A stretch of 64,000 nt of DNA, taken from assembly GCA_003116995.1 (NCBI GenBank), contig BDSL01000134.1, positions 124,001 to 188,000 on the forward strand, read 5' to 3'. Made by a program: the position numbers and the translations under genes. Positions within the stretch are counted from its first letter, which is position 1, and each line of letters begins with the position of its first letter. Positions 33,301 through 44,054 of this stretch are shown piece by piece. Under the pieces are notes generated by a model. The model did no database searches and was not told where the DNA came from. It saw only the letters and a program-made list of their open reading frames with translations. Source of the stretch: Yamagishiella unicocca (taxonomy: Eukaryota; Chlorophyta; Chlorophyceae; Chlamydomonadales; Volvocaceae).

Positions 33301-36300
33301 ACGGAGTTACGGGACAGGGGTCAAAGCCACCAAGAGGTCGAGGCGGCGCAGTGAAAGAGAAGGAGCTGACGGTCGGTCTGCCTGATATGTCCTGCGGGGT
33401 ACGGCGGTGGGCGATACGGCATTACGGACGGAGGCTCAAAACTGGGGGGCGGAATCAAGACCCGTTACACAGCAATAGGTAGAAAACTGGCGGCCGGGGG
33501 GCCGGCGAGAAGACTCGATTATACGGCATAGAAGACGGACAGAATTAAAGCCGGTGAACAGTTTTCTGACACGTGTTAAGTGGCGAGTGTGTGTGTCTAT
33601 GTGTGAGTGTAGGGGAGAGAGGGGTTGCGAGGAAACCGATTGACACGACATGACACACAGAGCAGGAAAAGTACACTGGTTTCGGAGGTGCATTTGATGA
33701 CTGCTTGTCGTCGTCGGGGCCTCATCCTTGTCAGTGTAACAAGTAACAAGTAACATGTAACTTGTAACTTGTAACTTGTAACTTGTAACTTGTAACTTGT
33801 AACTTGTAACTTGTAAGATGTCCAGCCGCAGATCCAGTGCTTAGCTCCCCCTCCCCCTCCCCCCTCCTGCCCCCTCCTGCCCCCTCCTGCCCCCTCCTGC
33901 CCCCTGCTGCCGCTACTGCCGCTACTGCCGCCAGGTGGTCACTCATGGCGAGTGGGAGTACTGGCGCGAGGCGTACCGCCTGTGGGACCGCTTCGCCGCC
34001 ATGCCGCCGTCATGCCGTACGACGTCGTTGACGCTGGTGCTGACGGCGGAGCAGGTGCCGTACGTGGGCCTGCTGGAGGCCGACACGGCGGGTCGCGCCG
34101 CCGCCGTCGCCGCCGCCGTGGCCGCCGCCGGCGCCGCCGACGACCTGGACATGTCCTCCCTGACCTCTATGAGCAGCCTGGACTTCGACGACGCGCCGCT
34201 GCCGGCGGGCCTGGCGGCGGCGCTCGGCACCGCCGGCGCCGCCGCCGGACTCCAACAGGCCATCGGCACCGCCGCGGGCTCCCCCAGCGGCGCCGTCGCC
34301 GTAAATACGGAGACCTCCGTACAGATCTTCGTACCGCCGTACGAGCTGCGCCGCTTCCTGCTCGCGCTGCTGGAGCTTCTGCCCAGCCACGTGGGCGACT
34401 CGGCGGCGCTGGCGGCGGCGGCGGCGTTCGGCAGCTCGACGGCGGCGGCGGGGCCGTTGGCGGCGCCGCCGCCGTTACCCTCCAGCGTGGCTGGCGGCCG
34501 CGGCGGCGGCTCGGCCCTGGCGGCGGCGGCGGCGCCTGGCGAGTGGCTTCCCGCGGGCTCAACGGCGTTGCAGGTTCGCTACTGCCCGCCGGTGGCGCCG
34601 CCGTGGGCTGCGCGGGTGGTGGGTGCCGCCGCCGGCGCCGCCGCCGCTGGCGCGGCGTCGGGCTCGTCCAGCGGTGGCGGCGGCGCCGCCGGGACTGGCT
34701 CTGCTGCCGCTGCCTCGAGGATTCCTGAGGAGCTGGAGACGAGCTGCTACGAGCTGCGTTGGTCCCAGGTCTCAGCCACCCTCACCACGGCCCCGACGGG
34801 CCCGTCGGCATCGTCTGCCTTCTCCCGGATAGCCGTCCCGACCGCGCTTGGCGGCGGCGGCTCCGCCGCCGCCGCCGCCGCCGCGGCGGCGGCCACCGCC
34901 ACGGCGCCGCCCGTCGTGCGCTGGTGCGCGCCGGTGCGTCTGACCACAGCTCAGCTCATGTCGCTCGTCAACATCTTCACTGACGTGGCGCAGCAGGTTC
35001 CGGAGCTGTACGGCATTCAGCCGCCGCGGCTGGTGGTCCCGACGCTGTCCCCCCTGGAGCGACTCGCCTCCGCCGCGCAGGCCGCCGCGGCGTCGGTGGT
35101 GCGCGCGGTGGGGCTGTTGGCGCTGCTGGCGGTGCCGCTGGCGGCGGCGGTCAAGGCCGGCGGCGGCGACCTCAACGCCATGATGGCGGCGGCGCCGGGC
35201 GGCGGCCGCTTCGCCGGCGGCCGGGCGGCGACGACGTCGGTGCGAGACGCGCAAGGCCCACGACGCGACGGCGCCGCGGTCCCTCGATCCAAACCGTCGG
35301 CGGAGGTAGTGGCGGAGGCGGAAGCCATGGGCGCGGCGGAGGTCCACGCGACGGCGGCGGCGCCGCCGCCGCCGCCGTCACGGCGGCCGGCGGCGGGGCC
35401 CACGCCGGCCGGCGCGCGCGTCAGCGCTAGGGAGCTGGCGGCGGTGTGCCGGCAACTGGAAGAGCAGCTGGAGGGGCGAATGTGGTTGGACGTAACGGAC
35501 ACCGCAACCGCCGCAACCGCCGACGCAACTACCTCCGGCCGCCAGGACGAGGAGTACCTGCACGGGTTCCCCGAGTTCCAGTTGGTGGTTGACCGGCGCG
35601 ACGGCGCCGTACTCGGGTGCCGGCCCGTCAACGGCGCCGCCAGGGCTGCGTACCCGGAGCTGCCGCTGGCGGCGGCGCTGCGGGGCGGGGGGGCGGAGCG
35701 GACCGTCACGGCTCACCTGGGGGGCCTTACGCGCGAGCGGATCGAGCAGGGCAAGGCCACTCCGGGTGGGTGTTGCGGGCCGGGCGCGGCGGCAGTACAG
35801 GGAGGGGTGCAGTCGAGGGGAGCCGACCGACGGGTTGCCCAGCGGGCGGGCGACAGTGCGGAGAGGGGGAGCTTGCTGTCGTACTGCCCTTCCCTACCCG
35901 CTGTACCCAGTTCTCCAGCATGCATCTCAGGACGTCTGTTCTAAACGGTTTTTTCGGGCATCCACGGGTATTCCTCGAACCCTACCCGCTGTCCATCAGA
36001 CGTTTGGGCTACTAGCCCCTGGCACCTGTTCGGTGCTTGTGGTCCTGGTCAATGGATCAACTGATGCCGGGTGGCAGTGTCCCGTTGAATTGATGCTGGC
36101 GTCAGCGTCCCATTGAATCCACGCGTGCGTGAGTGCCCCATTGAATTGATGCGTGCGGCAGGGTCCCATTGAAATTGAAACCGCCGCGTTTCGACCCCGT
36201 TGTCATCCGCAGGCCAATTAAGCTTGTCGTACCAGCCGGCAAAATACCGACCGCTGCCGGCCTCCGCCCCAGCCTCCGCCCCCGCCCCCACCCCGGCTCA

Positions 36301-39101
36301 GCCATCCGCCTCCACGCCGCCCGCGTCTGGGAGGGCGCCGGAGGCGGGACCGTCAGAGGCAGCGGCGGTGGCGGCGGCGGCGGGGCCGACCACCCTCGCT
36401 TCGTCCCCGGCTTCTCCCTCCTCACCCGCCGCCGCCACTTCGAGGGCACCCCTCACCGCACAGCCGCTATCCGCGTCAGCGTCCACGTCAGCGTCCACGT
36501 CAGCGTCAGCGGACGCACCGCCTCCAGCCGTCGATGCCGTACCCGCACCGCTGCCCCTCAGCGCGGTGGCAGCACCCCAGTCCACGTCACTGTCCGTCAG
36601 CGCGGCTGCGGAGGAGGAGGCGGAGGAAGAGGGGGGGAGCCACGCGGCGGCACCGCAGGCGGAGGGGGAGGAGGAGGAGCTGGTGACGGCGGCGGCGGCG
36701 GCGGCGGTGGCGCCCGTTTTCGTGTTGAAGCTGGAGCTGCGCCCCGCGTCTGACCCGGCGCGGCATGCCACTCAAGGCAAGGGAAACCGGAAGCCAGGGG
36801 TAAGTACGCAGCTTGGAGGGGTTTCGAGGAAGACCCGTGGATGCGAGAAAAAACCGTTTAGAACAGACGTTTCGAGATGCCCCGTTTGGGCGGGGGGTAC
36901 AGAAAAGAAGCGGTTACTCGACATGGGAAGTAGCCATGGGGTTGGGGGCGGGCTTGGGGGCGGAGGGTGAGCGTGGAGCATGGGTGCTGTCAGGCAGGTT
37001 GGAGCGGCCGACGAGGGGCGGGGGGCTGCGGGGGGGGAGGGAGCACCCGACAAGGGTCGGCCAGAAGCTTTGAGGGAGTGGGGGTTGCGTGTGTGTGTGT
37101 GTGTGTGTGTTTGGTTTACCGCTAGGACGGCGGAGCTCCGCGACTCGTAGGTGCGTTGCTGGGCGGCGGCGGGGGAGCCGAGGGCGCTAGGGTGTGTTAA
37201 GAAGCTAAGAAGCTGAGGGGACCCCCCCCCGCCACACACACACACACACACGCACACACGCGCTGTGTTTGGCAGACCGAGCCGCCCCCCCCCCCCCGCC
37301 GCATGGTACCCGCTTCCGACACGCAGCGCGAGTTCGCCCAGGCAGACGTTGTCGTACGACCATGGTACGACAGCGACTCCCTTCTATGCTGGCTGGACAA
37401 CGGCGTGCAGCTGCCGTCGCTGGCGGCCGAGATCGGCGGCGGACTGCTGGCGGAGGAGGAGGGCGACCGTACGGCGTTCCTGCAGGCGTACGAGCGGCTC
37501 ACGGGGAGAGCGGCGGCGCACGTGTCGTACGACAACGCCGTCGGCGGCGACGTCGACGGCGGCGACGCCGCGGAGGCGGTGGCGGGAGGGAGTGGGGCGG
37601 AGCAGGAGGCGGGGCCAGCGGAATCGCAGGCTCAGGCTGATGCCACTGCCGGTGCCGCTGCCGCTGCCGCTGCCCGCGAGTCAGGGGTGCCCGGAAGTGG
37701 CGATCGGGTCCTGAAGCCGCAGCAGCTCTCGGAGCAACAGCTGCAGGTGGGAGGTGGGAGGGTGGGAGGGTGGGTGGAGAAGGCCCGGTCACACTGGAGG
37801 GGGGTGGGGTGGAGAAGCTCCGGTCACACGGGAGGGGGGTGGGGGGGAGGGGAAACCTCCTGGACGTGACAGAGGAGGAACAGGGGGGGACCTATCCGGC
37901 GGAGCGTTTAGGAGACGCGTTTGAAGAGAGCATCATGCCGGGAAGAGCATCATGCCGGGAAGAGCATCATGCCGGGAAGAGCATCATGCCGGGAAGAGCA
38001 TCATGCCGGGCAGAGCATCATGCCGGGAAGAGCATCACGCTCGGTGTGCGGGTATGACTCCGCCGGAGTTCTCCTGAGGGCTCCTCAGCGCCTGAGAGCT
38101 AGCTAGCGGGGTGGGGGTGGGGTTCGAGGGAGACCCGTGGGTGGGTGGGGTGGGGAGTTGAGGAACGCCCGTGGACTAGGAAGCTGAGGGAGGTGGGGGG
38201 GCGGGTAGCGAGAAGACGCGGTTGTACGACATAGGAGAGGGAGGGCAGAGACTAGCTTCTCAGGAATGCGATTGAGTGGCGGGGAGTTATAAAAACCGTT
38301 TTACGAGAGGGAGGGCGAGGGGCGGGGCGAGGAAACCCGTGGACAGGAGATAAGAGAAGAAGTGAAGAACGCGCCAGCAAGTGAAACGTTTGGTACGTCG
38401 GCCGCGGCGGAGGAAACGATTACTGCACGCGCGGCATATCAGCGGGAAACACAAGCCTGAAGGAAAGCGGTTTTGAGCAGGCATCTGTAGTCGTAATGTG
38501 GCTGTTGCCGCGCCAGTAATCGTTCTATGGCTCTGCCGACTGCCTCTGGCTGCGGCCCCGGTCTCACATACTAACTCGCCCCCGGTTCGTTTTCGCACAA
38601 CCGCCCCCCGACCACACCAGCTACACTTCCCATGTCGAGTAACCGGTCCTTTTCCAGGACACACGTCCACACGGGCCCCCCCTTTACCCAGCATGCGCCC
38701 ACAAACTAGGTGTCCGCCGACCATGCGCCAACTGTCCTGTCCTTTTCGCGCCAACGGTTTTCTGCCGCCCCCGCTTGACCCACTGGCAGGAGGCGCTGCA
38801 GCACTTGTTCACCTCCCTGGGGATCCCGGCGGCTGACGTGCAGGCCGCCACCAGCAGCAGCAGCACTAACAACAGCAGTATGACTAACAGCACTGGCCGC
38901 AGCACTAACAGCACTAGCAGCAGCACTAGCAGCACTAGCGCTAGCAGCAGCAGCAGTAGAAGCAGCGGGGGCAGCACCGCCGCCGCTGCAACCAGCGGAC
39001 CGGGGACAGCGCCGGCGGCACCGCAAGGAGGAGACGGAGGAGGAGGAGGCGGCGGACGGGCACGAGGCGGCGCCGCCACAGCGCCCCCCGCAGCCAGCTG
39101 A
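24305..39101 (+). CDS. Large (about 1614 residues) chloroplast-targeted protein with a central membrane span, unrecognised
   Basis: Fifteen exons with consistent phase: 24305-24559, 24755-24875, 24946-25071, 25544-25689, 27655-27813, 28169-28303, 28911-28966, 29678-29929, 30289-30404, 31848-32005, 32476-32595, 33935-35765, 36213-36799, 37276-37746, 38790-39101 (TGA). The N-terminus (MQNVSSSTLGLRQTLWP, then many Arg and Ser) is a typical chloroplast leader. Ordered segments include LLDRQGWGVTTDITRKFSTK (exon 2), RDDLVPFLERGLLLLRASVV (exon 6), WQWQQLAAAGEAARFYQPRC (exon 10), WEYWREAYRLWDRFAAMP (exon 12) and YDSDSLLCWLDNGVQLP (exon 14). A hydrophobic span, VVRAVGLLALLAVPLAAAV, lies near residue 936. 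Long Ala/Gly and acidic low-complexity stretches fill exons 12-13. No enzyme motif was found. The third exon's start (24946) and end were chosen because they keep frame; other sites are possible. Introns hold minisatellites and many repeat copies. Confidence 0.7.
26125..26275 (+). repeat. Dispersed intronic repeat, motif D
   Basis: Block with ACAGGATAGTTGGCGCATGG followed by GCGCATGCTGGAGCACTGGA and AAACCTGTGGAGGCGGC. The first part recurs at about 26352 and 27201 and, reverse-complemented, at about 38722; the last part recurs near 32790-32850. It lies in the 2-kb fourth intron of the large gene. Confidence 0.65.
29225..29490 (+). repeat. Minisatellite (about 27-bp units) in an intron
   Basis: Repeated GACGAGCAGCCCAGCGGCAA and GACGAGCAGCAGCGGCAACG variants, about ten in all, just upstream of the exon at 29678. 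Confidence 0.85.
30874..31480 (+). repeat. C-rich minisatellite, about 30 copies of a 19-21 bp unit
   Basis: Unit is TGGCTGCTGAG followed by 7-10 C. It occupies some 600 bp of the intron between the exons at 30289 and 31848. Length differences are almost all in the C run. The minus strand is a regular series of G7-G10 tracts. ORFs of about 240-270 codons on the minus strand are translations of the repeat. Confidence 0.95.
31600..31712 (-). repeat. Dispersed intronic repeat, motifs C and B
   Basis: Contains GCGGCCGTGGCCCCAAGTCC, AGTAGCATGCGCGCGCGTCC and then motif B (CCCCATGTCGAGTAACCGG). The same order is found reverse-complemented at 46626-46745. Confidence 0.7.
32640..32875 (+). repeat. 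Diverged copy of the dispersed intronic repeat (motifs A, B, D)
   Basis: AAGGAAAACCCGTATACGAA, then CACACGACATGGACGGTGCA (reverse motif B, diverged), then GGCGCATGCTGCAGCAC and AAACCTGTGGAGGTGGC (motif D end). In the intron after the exon ending at 32595. Confidence 0.55.
33735..33816 (+). repeat. Heptanucleotide tandem repeat (AACTTGT)
   Basis: About ten copies of AACTTGT or close variants, about 120 bp upstream of the 3' splice site at 33934. Each unit junction contains TTGTAA, so the run holds many TGTAA words. Confidence 0.9.
35895..35992 (-). repeat. Dispersed intronic repeat, motif A (reverse)
   Basis: Reverse complement has GAGGAATACCCGTGGATGCC, AAAAAACCGTTTAGAACAG and GAGATGCATGCTGGAGAAC. 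It lies in the intron after the exon ending at 35765, antisense to the host gene. Confidence 0.7.
36818..36945 (+). repeat. Dispersed intronic repeat, motif A joined to reverse motif B
   Basis: GAGGAAGACCCGTGGATGCG, AAAAAACCGTTTAGAACAGA and CGTTTCGAGATGCC, followed by ACAGAAAAGAAGCGGTTACT and CGACATGGGAAG. This copy shows that motifs A and B belong to one composite element. Confidence 0.7.
37926..38040 (+). repeat. 17-bp minisatellite, about seven copies
   Basis: Unit ATCATGCCGGGAAGAGC, nearly identical copies, in the last intron of the large gene. Confidence 0.9.
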
Positions 39102-39544
39102 GCTGCGGACCCCCCTCCCCACCTCCACCTCACCACCTCCACTTCCCCTCCACCACCGCCAAGGAACCTACCTGCGCCCCGGGTGGGCCCTGGGGCCTAC
39201 CCCCAGAGAGCGCCACTGGACCCCCACCTCCGCCAGGGCTCTCCTCTCATGCCCCCATTCCGCTGCGGAGCCCACCGCTGCTGGCAAACCCAACCCGCAC
39301 ATCCTCCAGGGGGGGACCCCACTCACGTGGAGCTGAGTGCCTCCCACGCGTCGCCACCCATGCGTCGCCTCGCCGCGCGTGGTTTATTCCGTGGGGGACC
39401 TGACGCCCGCCACAACCCGGCGTACGAGGCCGGGTGTGGAAGGGGTGTGGGGGCGGCGCCGGCTTTACGACCTGGGCCGTACGGCACGTCTCCCGCGTTC
39501 GTACACCCCCGTGTTTTGGCTACTGAGGGCGAGGACTGCTGTTT

Positions 39545-39549
39545 TGTAA
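39545..39549 (+). promoter_or_regulatory. TGTAA polyadenylation signal candidate of the large gene
   Basis: First plus-strand TGTAA after the stop at 39101. It implies a 3' UTR of about 450 nt, a usual length in volvocine algae. Confidence 0.45.
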
Positions 39550-39689
39550 GCACCATGTGTCATTTGTGTCATGGCTCCTCGGTAAGCGTTGCCACACTTC
39601 CCCTGCCCGGGCTGCACCCCCCGAGCCTTCTGCCGCCAACGTGTTCGTCGACATGGCGGTGCGCGACAGCCGAGACTTCCCCTTTCTTC

Positions 39690-39805
39690 CGTGACCACGG
39701 CACACATCCAACACGACAGCAGCACAGCACACATCCGACACGACAGCAGCACAGCACACATCCGACACGACAGGCAGCACGGCACACATCCAACACGACA
39801 GGCAG
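39690..39805 (+). repeat. Tandem repeat, units of about 26-27 bp
   Basis: About four copies containing CACATCCGACACGACAGCAG with variants, downstream of the large gene. Confidence 0.8.
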
Positions 39806-40402
39806 CTCTTGCGGCGGCACTCCTGCACGCGGGAGGTGCTGCAGGGGAAGACTTTGTCTGTTCTGCTTCTTTCATATCTGTTGGAGAATTGCCTTTGGGA
39901 GGTGCTGCGGGGGACGGCTGTGTGGCTGCCGGGCCAACTTTGCACGGCAGGCCAACATAGCCGTTGGCGAAGTGGATGAAGCACTCAACTAACTAACCGA
40001 ATGCTGGACGTTTCCTTAGACGAGGTCGCGGGGGAGACCGCGCGAACCCGGGTCGCGTTTTTTTTTCGGGTCGCACCAGGGCTGCTCGTCAGGGCTGCCG
40101 GTCGCGTCCCTCCCAACGGAGGAATGCAGTGCGTTGCGGAGGGCGCTGGGGTACGCTTCTGGATATAGCCGAACATAGCTCCTCTCACACGCCGTCGCCG
40201 ACGGAGGCGACGGTGGCGGCGGCGTCGCGTCACTAGGCGCTGCAGGGAACAACTGCTAGGATGACGGCGCTGCTGCCATGTGGGGCTTGGTCGCACTCAG
40301 CTGACGTCACGGTGGATCCAGGGCTGATGCTGGGTTGGTGCGGGTTTTAGTGTGAGTGTGAGGAAGCGGGGCTTAACTGGGGGACGAAGGCTTTGGTTCA
40401 CG
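39806..40402. other. Intergenic between converging genes
   Basis: Between the 3' ends of the large plus-strand gene and the minus-strand bL33 gene. I see no gene here. Confidence 0.5.
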
Positions 40403-40407
40403 TTACA
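40403..40407 (-). promoter_or_regulatory. TGTAA polyadenylation signal of the bL33 gene
   Basis: Minus-strand TGTAA 170 bp beyond the stop codon at 40577. Confidence 0.5.
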
Positions 40408-40576
40408 CCCTAGCCAGGCAGGCAGCCCCGTGTTAACGCTATCTAAAGCGTAACCGTTGGAGACATCGTCCTCCCCGGTCCCACCTCCAGTTTAGCTCGT
40501 CAAACATAGTCCACCCAGTATAGCAGCTGCCACCCTATCAAATCAGAAATGCGTCCGTAGTCATCCTGTCCGTACA

Positions 40577-40750
40577 TTACTTTAGCTTCTGCTCCTCGAA
40601 CAGCACATGCTTCCCGACCTTGGGGTCGTACTTAATCAGCTTGAGCTTCCAAGGAGTATTCCGGGGATTCTTTTCCGTCACGTAAAATGTCCCAGTCCTG
40701 GCAGCGCTGACGAGCTTCACGAGGAGGCGAGCGCCCTTCTTGCCACTCAT
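40577..40750 (-). CDS. Ribosomal protein bL33 (probably mitochondrial, nuclear-encoded)
   Basis: Single uninterrupted ORF from ATG 40750 to TAA 40577, 57 residues. It aligns over its whole length with bacterial-type large-subunit protein L33: [18 protein letters not shown] matches the conserved KLVSSAGTGHFYTT-type segment, and [19 protein letters not shown] matches the KLELKKFDPVVRQHVIYKE-type C-terminus. About 55 residues is the normal L33 length. The zinc-binding Cys pairs of some L33 forms are absent, as in the E. coli form. There is no N-terminal extension; bL33 of plant mitochondria is similarly short and imported without a long leader. A plastid destination is less likely, since a leader would be expected, but is not excluded. 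The gene stands alone, with a TGTAA signal downstream. Confidence 0.9.
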   Translation of the reverse strand: MSGKKGARLLVKLVSAARTGTFYVTEKNPRNTPWKLKLIKYDPKVGKHVLFEEQKLK

Positions 40751-42964
40751 CCGCGCAGAATCACCTAGCGGTCGCCGCCGCCTCTCGAAGCGAGTGAGTG
40801 AGGTTGATTATTTGTGACTATATCTACACTGCCTCACCAGCAACGGTGCTGGTTATAGGTGGGCACAACCGAAATAGGGCTAACCGGGCGCTATTAATAC
40901 ATCAAATGAGGAAGGAGGTGGATGTTACTGTTGAACACTCGAACGATGTGCCAAAAATCTATGCAGTGCACATGAGCCAAACCTGGCATGCATTCGTGCA
41001 AATGATGTACCGTACGATCCGCACGACATGTTGCCCTCCGTCCTGTCCGCCCAGCTCTTAGCACGAATGTGAGTTTGCCAAGGTGGCCGGGTATCGCAAG
41101 TCCTGAACGGGCTGAGACAGGCTGAGACTTCCAGCCTATGCTCGTGATATCCTCCTGGACTCGGGTGCGGAGCGCGCTGAGGAGCCGGTCCCAGCTTGTC
41201 ATAGACGGTCGGTCCTAGCAGGTTCATAGGACGCAGCCCACCCAGGGAATTTCCATATAACACTAAACACGAATGAGGCGGCGTTATGAAGGTGGTATTC
41301 GTTACAGGCCTGGCACGGCTGGCAAGAACAGCAGGGGCCAGCATCCCCACCGAATCAGCACACCCACACAGCCCCACGCGCATTAACACGAACGGATATG
41401 CATCCCCGCCAAGGCCTTTTCCAGCCTTACTCCCGCGTTTTATACCGAGTGTCATAGCAAGACCGTACAATTCATTGGCGCAAAACACGTGGTCATCATG
41501 CGCAGTAGATGATGCAAGACGCGTCTTGCTGGAATGCGCGGTGCCCAGTACACAGCAGTGACCTGCGTTCTGAGCGCTGGGATACCAAATAAGGCCACCA
41601 TTCTACGCGCGCCACCCCGGCGTCAATACGCGAGCCCGTGACAGCCTTCACTTTGCATCGCTCCTCCCCCGGTCCCCTCACGGGGTGGCTCACATGGCAG
41701 GGCATCGAGCCACCGACCAACACACAGCAGCGCGTGCATGTCGTACAGTACGGCAAGCCTCGCTCGCAGCACGCATGACTTGGAAGGGCCGGCGTCAGCC
41801 CACCGTCACGTGCGGTTGCTACCGCCATCCCTCCTTCCATGTCACGTCAGGTCACGTCACGTCAAGGCTACACGAGCCGCCCCGTGTCAGTGCCATCACG
41901 CACACCGCGACGACCGTCGCCAGGGCGTCGATAAGAGGACACATGACAGCGTCGCCTAATAGCATTGATTGACCTGATTGGGGAATAGCAAGGTTCGGAT
42001 GCAGATTGTTACGACGGCGGCACATGCCTCGGCATTTTGGCATACCTGAGAGATCAGCATCCACTGCCTTGCTGGCCTCAACTTTTGACATGACGCTGTG
42101 TGAGCATGAAAAGGCGTAACCGCGGATGACAGGAAGGCGTAAGAACACCAGCTTACACACTGAGTGAGAGGTGGCGGTAGCAACCGCACGGAACAGCCCG
42201 GCGCTGGTGCTGCTGTTGTCCCCGCACACGTCCGAAGTGCCCTGCAGAGGGGTGATGTTGTAGCACACGTGTTAGGGTACATTATGCGTAACGTATTGAC
42301 TTGCGCGTGGACACAGCTTTAAACAGGCCGCGAGCAGATTCCTGGTGAAAGTGGTTGGTAGTTGCAACCAGCTGCGCCCTGAGTAAGCGTTGTGGCGATA
42401 ACACGCCTAATTCGTGTCGATGATCGACGAGATCGGCGACTGAAGTTGTCTGGTGCTACGTACGTAAATTAGACTTCAAGAGCTGCGACAGTAACTCCAG
42501 ACAGACTGGTGGGCGCCTGACAGACAGAACTATACGGGATTTGTAGAAGTCGTGGTGGCCCTCTTGGCAATAGAGTTTCAACCCCTTGAGGAAGATGGGG
42601 TTGGCAGAAAAACCTTAAGCCATACTAATCGATTACTGAGGCCCTGATCTGACGGATCGTAACCGTCCTAAGGCAGTACATCCAAGACTGCGCCGTCAAC
42701 AGGTGACCGTGGCGTGTGAGGGGAGCGAAAGCTCGACTTACCACGCCTCGCCTTGGCTGCAAGGAATTGTGTTGGCGGGAAGACAACGGCCCAAAGCCGT
42801 CTTGGCGAAGACCAAAGAGATGCGCGACCGAGGCATCAGCTGAGCGCCGCAGAAAGCCGCCCTTGGACCTGGAGTGACGCAACAGCGCTGGCACCCAAGG
42901 GGTGCTGCTACCGTACCCCACGCACGTCCACGGTGTCCTGCGATGGGATGACGGTGAAGGTGGC

Positions 42965-43125
42965 GGCGGGAGAGGGTTTGTGAGGAAAGCCGCCCGTGTA
43001 CTAGGAAGCCGATTATTAGGAAAACGTTTAGTAAATACGTTTGGAGGTACATGCTGGAGAACTTGGTTGAGGAAACGAAAACCGGAGGTCGGAAACGAGG
43101 GTCGAAAACCCAGCATCCGTCGATC
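42965..43125 (+). repeat. Dispersed repeat, motif A, outside a recognised gene
   Basis: GAGGAAAGCCGCCCGTGTAC, AAAACGTTTAGTAAATACGT, ACATGCTGGAGAACTTGG and GAAACGAAAACCGGAGGTCG. It shows that the family is not restricted to introns of the genes recognised here. Confidence 0.65.
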
Positions 43126-43352
43126 CCCGTCCATACTAGGATCATGGGGTCAATGTTATTAGGCTGAGCATTGCAAGCTCGCAGCAGCCTCGCAGCAACA
43201 GGAACCCGACCTCGCATGACCCCGCACGAACTGAGGAATGGAGAGCGAAAAGAGCTTTCTCAATCTGCTCCCTCACCCAAGCGCGGACATGACATGACGA
43301 GTCGGCCATGAAGTCCCTTGAGCGCTCAAGCGGCCACTGCTAGTGCCCAACG

Positions 43353-43492
43353 CCGCCGCCACCTCCACTGCCGCCGCCACCGCCGCCACTGCCGCCGCCA
43401 CCGCCACTGCCGCCGCCACCGCCACTGCCGCCGCCATCGCCGCTGCTGCCGCCACCGCTGCCGCCGCCGCCACCTCCACTGCCGCCGCAGAG
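43353..43492 (+). repeat. GCC/ACC trinucleotide-based microsatellite
   Basis: About 140 bp of imperfect GCCGCC and GCCACC triplets. Translations give Arg/His, Ala or Gly runs depending on frame. Confidence 0.85.
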
Positions 43493-44022
43493 GTCTGACA
43501 CATGCATGGCTCCTTTCTCCGGGTTCCTCGTGCATGGGTGCGTTCCGCTGCACAATTCTCGCCACCACCCTGCTGGGCCTTACGGCATCAGCCCTCGCTA
43601 CGTCATCGCGAGGACCGGAACGGCGCAACTGGCAGCTGCCGTACGGCAATAGGCCCGCCCGCAGGAGTATTCTGACAGCAGCTTCAGCAATCCCGCGGGC
43701 AGAGACAGGCGAGGGCCCCCGACCTCGTTGCCGCTAGAGCTCTGCCGCCGCCTAAGCCGAGCAGCGACGCTAGGCGAGTATCCCACGACCCATGGGTCCA
43801 CCTTGCATTCGTGCACGAGCGGCTCGGTCTGGACCCGCGTAGGCACGCGCACTGGGTGCTCAACTGCTCGTCGGCTCCCCAGCCAAACGATGCGGTCCTC
43901 CACGGCTGTGGTCTCTCCCCGTCGTCGCGTCTCCCCGCATGCCCCCCATCCCCAGCAGCTGCACTCGCAAGCGCGCCGCCCAACAGCTCGACGTGCTCGC
44001 ATCACCTCGACAACGACGGGGC

Positions 44023-44054
44023 GGCGGTGGTGGTGGTGGTGGTGGTGGTGGTGG
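44023..44054 (+). repeat. GGT microsatellite
   Basis: About ten uninterrupted GGT triplets. Confidence 0.9.

Noticed and set aside
33735..33816. Interstitial telomere
   Set aside because: The unit AACTTGT does not match the volvocine telomere repeat TTTTAGGG.
42625..43134. 169-codon minus-strand ORF
   Set aside because: About a third is the reverse complement of dispersed repeat motif A; no motif elsewhere.
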